Source: Mycobacterium colombiense (GTDB lineage Bacteria; Actinomycetota; Actinomycetes; Mycobacteriales; Mycobacteriaceae). From it: 41,917 nt of DNA. The DNA lies in assembly GCF_001672755.1 (NCBI RefSeq), contig NZ_LZKI01000029.1, forward strand, positions 1 through 41,917, given 5' to 3'. A program made the translations under genes and the position numbers. Shown here one piece after another: positions 36,372 to 41,917 of the stretch. Below the pieces are notes generated by a model that saw only the letters and a list, made by a program, of their open reading frames with translations, had not been told where the DNA came from and made no database searches. How positions within the stretch are numbered: the first letter of the stretch is position 1; the number at the start of each line of letters is the position of its first letter.

Positions 36372-36387
36372 TAGACCGATCAGTATA
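36372..36387. promoter_or_regulatory. Candidate operator of the adjacent TetR regulator
   Basis: TAGACCGATCAGTATA matches its own reverse complement at 12 of 16 positions. TAGACC-n3-CA-TATA resembles the LmrA/YxaF boxes of B. subtilis (recalled). A TATAGT that could be a -10 overlaps its right edge. Confidence 0.55.
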
Positions 36388-36480
36388 GTTCAACCCAAGA
36401 GGTCGAGTTCTGGTGAGACACACTGAACGACTCAGGAGCGCCCGGGTGACGAGCTCGGCGAAACCGAAAGGCGGTGAAAG

Positions 36481-37050
36481 ATGTCTGCGCGAGATGCTCT
36501 CATCGCCAGTGTCACCGGATTGGTGCGACGGCGCGGCGTCGCTGGAACTGGCCTCAACGCGATCCTCGAGGACAGCGGAGTCGCCCGCAGAACCGTCTAC
36601 CTGAATTTTCCCGGCGGCAAAGCGCAACTCGTTGCCGAAGCCACCCGCCTCGCAGGGGAGGCGTTGACCGCGGTGATCCGGTCAGACGACGACGGGGCCG
36701 ATCCCGCACAGGCGGTCCAGACTTTCGTCGAGGAATGGAAGGCGCAACTGAGTGCGACTCAGATGCAGGCTGGCTGCCCGATTGTGGCGGCGATCCTCGG
36801 TCGTTCTGAAGCGCCGGCGGCCGCGCAGGCGGCTTCCGAGGCGGTTGGTGAGTGGCAGATTGTCCTCGCCGATCGGCTGGTCAGGTCCGGTGCCTGTCGT
36901 GACAGCGCGCGCTCGCTTGCGGCCTTGATCGTGGCCGCGGTCGAGGGTGGCGTCATCCTTGCACTGGCGACACAGTCGACAGCTGTGCTTGACGATGTTA
37001 GGCGTCACCTGGTCGAAATCATCGAGCTTCATCTGCCCGCCACGCACTAA
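36481..37050 (+). CDS. TetR-family regulator (LmrA/YxaF-like)
   Basis: This is a 189-residue repressor with the TetR helix-turn-helix at about 10-55 (GVAGTGLNAILEDSGVARRT, then VYLNFPGGKAQLVAEA). The ligand domain has the YxaF-like motif GCPIVAAILGRSEAP near residue 98. ATG 36481 lies after GGCGGTG. Its gene diverges from a Ddn-like reductase, and the palindrome between them is the likely binding site. The inducer is unknown; the pairing suggests a toxic or redox-active compound. Confidence 0.87.
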   Translation: MSARDALIASVTGLVRRRGVAGTGLNAILEDSGVARRTVYLNFPGGKAQLVAEATRLAGEALTAVIRSDDDGADPAQAVQTFVEEWKAQLSATQMQAGCPIVAAILGRSEAPAAAQAASEAVGEWQIVLADRLVRSGACRDSARSLAALIVAAVEGGVILALATQSTAVLDDVRRHLVEIIELHLPATH

Positions 37051-37305
37051 GCTGCCGCTCATCGAGTACTGAGCTTCCGCTCATCTCATCGCGCTACAGC
37101 AGACGAACCAACGAACAGCGTTGAAGCGCAAGCAATCTAGATTTCCTTGGGTGGCTTAAGGATCACGTAAGTTTCTCACCGAGAAGGAACCGCAGAATCA
37201 TTAGCCTCGTTACCCAGTCGAGAGAATGGCCTCGCCCGCCGATTGGGCACATGCCGGTGCATATCAACGCTGAGGTCCTGACGCACGAGGCCCCGGGGAG
37301 GAAAC

Positions 37306-38556
37306 ATGGCGATTACTGACGTTCCGGCGTTCGCCCACTTAAACGAGACCGACATCGAGAGTTTGGCCGTTGAGCTGGATGCGATCCGGCAAGACGTCGA
37401 GGATTCTCTGGGTGATCGCGACGCCCGCTACATCCGCCGCACCATCGCCGCGCAACGTGCCCTCGAGCTGGCCGGTCGGCTCATGCTGGCCGGTAGCTCG
37501 AAGCGTTGGGCCTGGTGGACCGGAACCGTGGCTCTGGGCTCGGCCAAGATCATCGAGAACATGGAGATCGGTCACAACGTCATGCACGGCCAGTGGAACT
37601 GGATGAACGATCCCGAGATTCACTCCACGAATTGGGAGTGGGACATGAATGCGGTCTCCAAACACTGGGTTGCGGGCCACAACGTCAAGCACCACAAGTA
37701 CACAAACATCCTCGACATGGATGACGATGTGGGCTACTTCATCCTGCGGGTCACCCGTGACCAGCCATGGAAGCCGTACAACCTCGGCAATCTGCTGTTC
37801 AATACGCTACTCGCGCTGGGGTTCGAGTGGGGAATCGGTTTGCAGACCATCGATCTGGAGAAGATCCTGAAGCCTGGCTCAGAACGCGACTTCACCCTCG
37901 AGCAGACGCGCGAATTCTCCGCCAAGGTCGGCGGTCAGCTGTTCAAGGACTACGTCGCGTTCCCAGCGCTCACCTCGCTGTCGCCGGCAGCGACCTACAA
38001 GTCGACGCTGAAGGCCAACGCGGTGGCCAACGTCATCCGCAACGTGTGGGCCAACGCGGTGATCTTCTGTGGGCATTTCCCCGACGGCGCCGAGAAATTC
38101 ACCAAGACCGACATGATCGGCGAAACCAAGGGCCAGTGGTATCTGCGGCAGATGCTGGGCAGCGCCAACTTTGAGGGCGGGCCCGTGCTGCGGTTCATGA
38201 GTGGCAATTTGTGCCACCAGATCGAACACCATCTGTTTCCCGACCTGCCGAGTAACCGGCTGCACGAGGTCTCGTTGCGGGTGCGCGCGTTGTGCGCCAA
38301 GTACGACTTGCCTTACACCACAGGCTCGTTCGCGATGCAGTACGGCAAGACGTGGCGCACCATCGCCAAACTGTCGTTGCCGAACAAATACTTGCGCGAC
38401 ACCGCCGACGACGCACCGGAAACCCGCAGCGAGCGGATGTTCGCTCACCTCGAACCCGGTTTCGCCGGGACGGGCCGGGTGACAGGGCGCCGCCGCGGGC
38501 TCAAGACAGCGATCGCAGCGGTGCGGGAACGGCGTGGGGTGAGAGTGAGCCGGTAA
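37306..38556 (+). CDS. Membrane fatty acid desaturase (DesA3-like)
   Basis: This 416-residue di-iron acyl-CoA desaturase has three histidine boxes: GHNVMHGQWNW (about 92), HWVAGHNVKHHKYTN (about 122) and HQIEHHLFPD (about 305). Hydrophobic segments lie between them. It is predicted to desaturate stearoyl-CoA-type chains in the membrane with electrons from a partner oxidoreductase (DesA3 in M. tuberculosis works with Rv3230c). No such partner is adjacent. ATG 37306 follows GGGGAGG by four bases. It is convergent with the hydrolase gene, leaving 19 bases. Confidence 0.92.
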   Translation: MAITDVPAFAHLNETDIESLAVELDAIRQDVEDSLGDRDARYIRRTIAAQRALELAGRLMLAGSSKRWAWWTGTVALGSAKIIENMEIGHNVMHGQWNWMNDPEIHSTNWEWDMNAVSKHWVAGHNVKHHKYTNILDMDDDVGYFILRVTRDQPWKPYNLGNLLFNTLLALGFEWGIGLQTIDLEKILKPGSERDFTLEQTREFSAKVGGQLFKDYVAFPALTSLSPAATYKSTLKANAVANVIRNVWANAVIFCGHFPDGAEKFTKTDMIGETKGQWYLRQMLGSANFEGGPVLRFMSGNLCHQIEHHLFPDLPSNRLHEVSLRVRALCAKYDLPYTTGSFAMQYGKTWRTIAKLSLPNKYLRDTADDAPETRSERMFAHLEPGFAGTGRVTGRRRGLKTAIAAVRERRGVRVSR

Positions 38557-38575
38557 GCTCGCAGCTACCCCGTGG

Positions 38576-39727
38576 CTATTCGCGATGCTCCGGCTCGATC
38601 CGGGTGTTCCGCCGGATCATCGATCGCGCCTGATGCAGGTGCTTGGCCGCCCACCGGCGATACGTTCGTCGAGCCCAGGACATCCGTTCCTGCGAGTGCT
38701 CCGTACGGCGTACCAGCTCGAGGTCGACGTGGTCGAGGTCCTCGGGTCCGATCTCGATTCGGTCGCGACCGTGGACGAATTCCAACACCAGCGCATCGGG
38801 GTCCAGTAATTCGCGTTCCCATGCCTCGTGGTCGTCGAGGTCGGCGATGCCCAGCGTGTCGGCGGCGTTGCGAAGCACCTCGCCCAGCTCGCCGTCGAGC
38901 AGTTGACGAAACGCGTCGGCGCCCTGCCGCGGGTTGGCGATCATCCACGAGTGGTACGCGGCCGGCACCTTGTACAGCGTGGCATCGGATTCGTCGGCGA
39001 TGTCGCGCGCGTGCTGGAACGGCACGATCAAGTCATTTTCGGCGTGTACCACCATGGTGGGCATCCCCTCGTCGCGCATGGTGTGCAGCATCGGGGTGTA
39101 GTCACCGGATTCGATGATGGCCTTGATCGTCCGGACGGCCCCGAGGGGATAACGCAGGTTGGGTATCGCCACCGCGCCCAGCACGCGGAAGTATCCGAGC
39201 TGCTCGCCGGGTGAGAGCTGCGTCGGGTCGCCCAGTGTGTCGCGGACCGCGGTGTAGGCCGCGCCCAACGCCTTGGTTGGGGACTTCACCAGTTTTGGAA
39301 TGGTGGTGTCGAACCGGGCTCCGGCCGCCGGATCGAACAGCACGGCGGCGAGAACCCGCTCGGGCGCGCGTGCGGCCAGCTGGATGGTCATCCGCCCACC
39401 CATCGAATGGCCGACGAACAACGCTTGCCCGATGCCGAGGGCGTCCAGCGTGCGCAACACCGAATCGGCGCGATCGGTGAAGGCGCATGCGCCGCTGGGC
39501 AGTCGCCCGGTGTCGCCGTGACCGGCGGCATCGACGGCGACGACCAGAAATCCCATACCGGCGATCCGGCTGAGCATCCGCAGATATGCCCGACGACTGA
39601 GCAGGAGCCCGTGCATGAATAACAACGGCACTCCGCGGCCGCCGACTGAAAGTCCAATCCGGCGCCCGTCATCGAGTTCCACGATGTGATGGCTCAGGCG
39701 GATGCGGCTCGGTGATGTCTCCGTCAT
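38576..39727 (-). CDS. Alpha/beta hydrolase with C-terminal extension
   Basis: This is a 383-residue alpha/beta hydrolase. The nucleophile elbow is GHSMGG near residue 110; the oxyanion strand is FMHGLLLSRR. The acid is probably Asp in HAENDLIVP and the His is in AAYHSW, near residue 275. About 105 further residues follow, charged and ending in a basic Arg-rich stretch (RTYRRWAAKHLHQARSMIRR). ATG 39727 gives a start beginning MTETSPSRIRL; the upstream frame is not convincing. It diverges from the uvrA-like gene across 124 bases. The substrate is unknown. Confidence 0.83.
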   Translation of the reverse strand: MTETSPSRIRLSHHIVELDDGRRIGLSVGGRGVPLLFMHGLLLSRRAYLRMLSRIAGMGFLVVAVDAAGHGDTGRLPSGACAFTDRADSVLRTLDALGIGQALFVGHSMGGRMTIQLAARAPERVLAAVLFDPAAGARFDTTIPKLVKSPTKALGAAYTAVRDTLGDPTQLSPGEQLGYFRVLGAVAIPNLRYPLGAVRTIKAIIESGDYTPMLHTMRDEGMPTMVVHAENDLIVPFQHARDIADESDATLYKVPAAYHSWMIANPRQGADAFRQLLDGELGEVLRNAADTLGIADLDDHEAWERELLDPDALVLEFVHGRDRIEIGPEDLDHVDLELVRRTEHSQERMSWARRTYRRWAAKHLHQARSMIRRNTRIEPEHRE

Positions 39728-39851
39728 GGCCACGGCGGAATTCCCGGCCGACCAGGCGTTAAAACGGATTGCAGACCAAATCCCGTGAGCCGGTGTCGAG
39801 CAGCAAGCACCGCGCTTGTCCGGCCGCAACCGGGGTATCCGGTTGAGCAAG

Positions 39852-41748
39852 ATGACGAAAACGGCCTATCCGAGCACTGACGACATCGACCCTTGTGTGC
39901 GTGTTTACGGCGCGCGGGTCCACAATCTGCGGGGTGTCGACGTTGTAGCGCCGCGCGACGCGCTGGTCGCGTTCACCGGAATCTCCGGATCCGGCAAATC
40001 GTCGTTGGCCTTCGGGACGATCTATGCCGAGGCCCAGCGCCGCTACTTCGAGTCGGTCGCCCCGTACGCCCGTCGGCTGCTTTTGCCCACCGGCGCACCA
40101 AAGGTGGACGACATCACCGGGCTACCGCCTGCGGTCGCCCTGCAGCAGCGCCGGGGTTCGGCGACGTCGCGGTCGACGGTCGGCACTGTGACCACCCTGT
40201 CGAACCTGTTGAGGATGCTGTTCTCCCGCGCCGGCACCTATCCACGGGGGGCCACGGAACGACTGGACTCCGATGCGTTCTCGCCGAACACCGCGGTGGG
40301 GGCGTGCCCCGAATGCCACGGGCTGGGACGAATCCACCGGGTGACCGAGGAGACTCTGGTACCGGACCCTTCGCTGACCATCCGCGAAGGCGCGGTTGCC
40401 GCATGGCCGGGCGCGTGGCAGGGCCAGAACCTCCGCGACATCCTCGTCACGATGGGATACGACATCGACAAGCCATGGAACAAACTCCCTAAGCGGCAAC
40501 GCAATTGGATCCTGTTCACCGATGAGCAGCCAACAGTCGAGATCGATCCGAGTCAGCACCCGGTGCAGGCCGACTACTACTACAACGGCACGTTCTCCAG
40601 TGCCGAACGCCATGTCCGCCACACGCTGGCCAACTCCCATAGCGCGATGATGCGTCGACGGGTACTGCAATTCGTCGACAGCGTCGAGTGCCCGGTATGC
40701 GACGGTTCCGGGTTGCGGCCGGAGGCGCTGCAGGTGACATTCGCCGGTCGGACCATCGCCGACTACACGGCGATGCCGTTAGCCGAACTTGCTGAAGCGT
40801 TGCGCCCGACGGCTTCTCGGACCGATGCCGCGGCCGCCTACGAGTCCACGAAATCCGGCGAGCTCACGGAAGTGGCGACCATGATCGCCGCCGATCTCGT
40901 CGCACGCCTGCAGGTACTCATCGATCTCGGCCTCGGCTATCTCACGCTGAGTCGCCGCACTCCGACGGTGTCGCCCGGCGAACTGCAGCGGTTGCGGCTG
41001 GCCACTCAACTGCGCGCCGGCTTGTTCGGCGTGCTCTATGTGTTAGACGAGCCGTCGGCCGGACTGCACCCCGCCGACGCCGAACCGCTACTCGAGGTGC
41101 TCGATCGGTTGCGGCGCGCGGGCAATTCGTTGTTCGTGGTCGAGCACGACATGGACGTGGTGCGTCGCGCCGACTGGATCGTCGACGTCGGGCCCGGGGC
41201 CGGAGAGCTCGGCGGGGGCGTGCTCTACAGCGGGCCGGTGCCGGGTCTCGCCGACGTCGAGGGGTCGGTCACTCGCGAATACCTTTTCGAAGAGGCCAGC
41301 CCGCCGCCTCGTCAACCGCGCACGCAGTCCGGGCGGCTGCGGTTGCGCGGGATCTGCTTCCACAATTTGCGAGACCTCGATGTGGACCTGCCACTTGGGG
41401 TCTACACCGCGGTCACCGGAGTGTCGGGTTCGGGCAAGTCGACGCTCGTCGTCAAGGTCCTCGGCGATGTCGTGCACAGCCATCTCGGCACCGGGCGGGC
41501 AGCCGAGCCGGCCGAATCCGATGACGACGAAACCGACAGCGGGATTGTCGATCTCGATCGCGACGCGAGTGTCGGTGTGACGGCAGAGGGGGCCGAGGAG
41601 ATCAAACGGTTGGTATCCGTCGACCAGCGCCCGATCGGACGCACACCGCGCTCGACGCTGGCGACCTACACCGGCTTGTTCGACGCCGTGCGACGTGAAT
41701 TCGCGGCGACCCCGAAGGCGCGTCGCCGCGGGTGGACGGCGGGCAGGT
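39852..41748 (+). CDS. UvrA-like protein, class II, truncated at the contig end
   Basis: This is an ABC ATPase of the UvrA family, here about 632 residues before the sequence flips. The first Walker A is GISGSGKSS at 43-51. Zinc-type [10 protein letters not shown] follows early, and a second CPVCDGSGL comes after it. [19 protein letters not shown] is the signature, [18 protein letters not shown] the Walker B, and GVSGSGKST opens the second ATPase. The UvrB-binding domain normally after RMLFSRAG is missing, so it is UvrA2-like (DrrC group), which is often linked to drug or DNA-damage tolerance and not to excision repair. The real gene continues with FSFNVAEGRCPTCQGEG, found on the minus strand after the fold-back. 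ATG 39852 lacks a strong ribosome binding site; TTG 39843 is possible. Confidence 0.85.
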
Positions 41749-41917
41749 GGCGTATGTGCCTGGCAGGAACAATAATTCGACCGAGACGAACCCCTCCCCC
41801 TGACAGGTGGGGCAGCGACCTTCGGCCACGTTGAACGAGAACCTGCCCGCCGTCCACCCGCGGCGACGCGCCTTCGGGGTCGCCGCGAATTCACGTCGCA
41901 CGGCGTCGAACAAGCCG
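41672..41917. repeat. Perfect 77-bp inverted repeat at the contig end (fold-back)
   Basis: Bases 41672-41748 and 41841-41917 are exact reverse complements, separated by 92 bases. The minus strand of the right arm and spacer continues the uvrA-like protein in frame (WTAGR then FSFNVAEG, CPTCQGEG, ELLFLPGTY). The junction falls at GGGCAGGTGG, where ACCTGCCCG-type sequence is shared. This is a chimera and not a biological repeat. Confidence 0.9.

Overview
The window looks like one whole contig from a slow-growing, non-tuberculous Mycobacterium. It is GC-rich, with GTG/TTG starts and mycobacterial lipoprotein, DUF732 and DesA3-like families. The central gene order follows, in reverse, the M. tuberculosis block Rv2330c-Rv2313c (recalled, not searched): lppP, narK1, MarR, ECF transporter, AsnC, amidinotransferase-fold enzyme, rocD, rocE, uspC-uspB-uspA, tldD, tldE, AhpD-like protein. 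Both contig ends are fold-back chimeras. At the 5' end a rhodanese gene flips strand near base 75. At the 3' end a 77-bp perfect inverted repeat flips a uvrA-like gene. This suggests an amplification or assembly artefact, as in a single-cell or metagenomic assembly.

Layout. 1-7.5 kb is a nitrate cluster: a 1416-residue one-chain assimilatory nitrate reductase (molybdenum catalytic half fused to a CysJ-type flavoprotein reductase), a short gene carrying a remnant of the same reductase, a rhodanese, lipoprotein lppP and nitrate transporter narK1. 7.5-12 kb holds an acyl-CoA oxidase-like flavoprotein and an FHA-ABC exporter that has lost key residues in both its FHA and its ATPase domain. 12.2-18 kb holds a MarR regulator divergent from a fused ECF transporter and its EcfT subunit, then an SRPBCC protein and a sulfatase.

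17.9-22.1 kb is an AsnC-controlled arginine/ornithine unit. Its divergent promoter region has two palindromes and a complete leaderless promoter. 22.1-29 kb carries the UspABC sugar importer (no ATPase gene), TldD/TldE and an AhpD-like protein.

At 29.4-30.6 kb two near-identical secreted DUF732 genes precede a CAU-anticodon tRNA. A 1352-bp IS481-family element starts six bases after the tRNA and has unusual iterated ends (four motif copies on the left, two on the right). Beyond it lies accessory DNA: small secreted proteins, a methyltransferase, a two-component-type FMN monooxygenase without its reductase, a divergent Ddn-like/TetR pair around a probable LmrA/YxaF-like operator, a DesA3-like desaturase, an alpha/beta hydrolase and a truncated class II UvrA.

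No CRISPR array, phage module or obvious new defence system was found. The strongest oddities are the doubly degenerate FHA-ABC protein, the iterated IS ends, the nitrate reductase fusion with its downstream remnant, the AsnC/rocDE control region and the fold-back ends.
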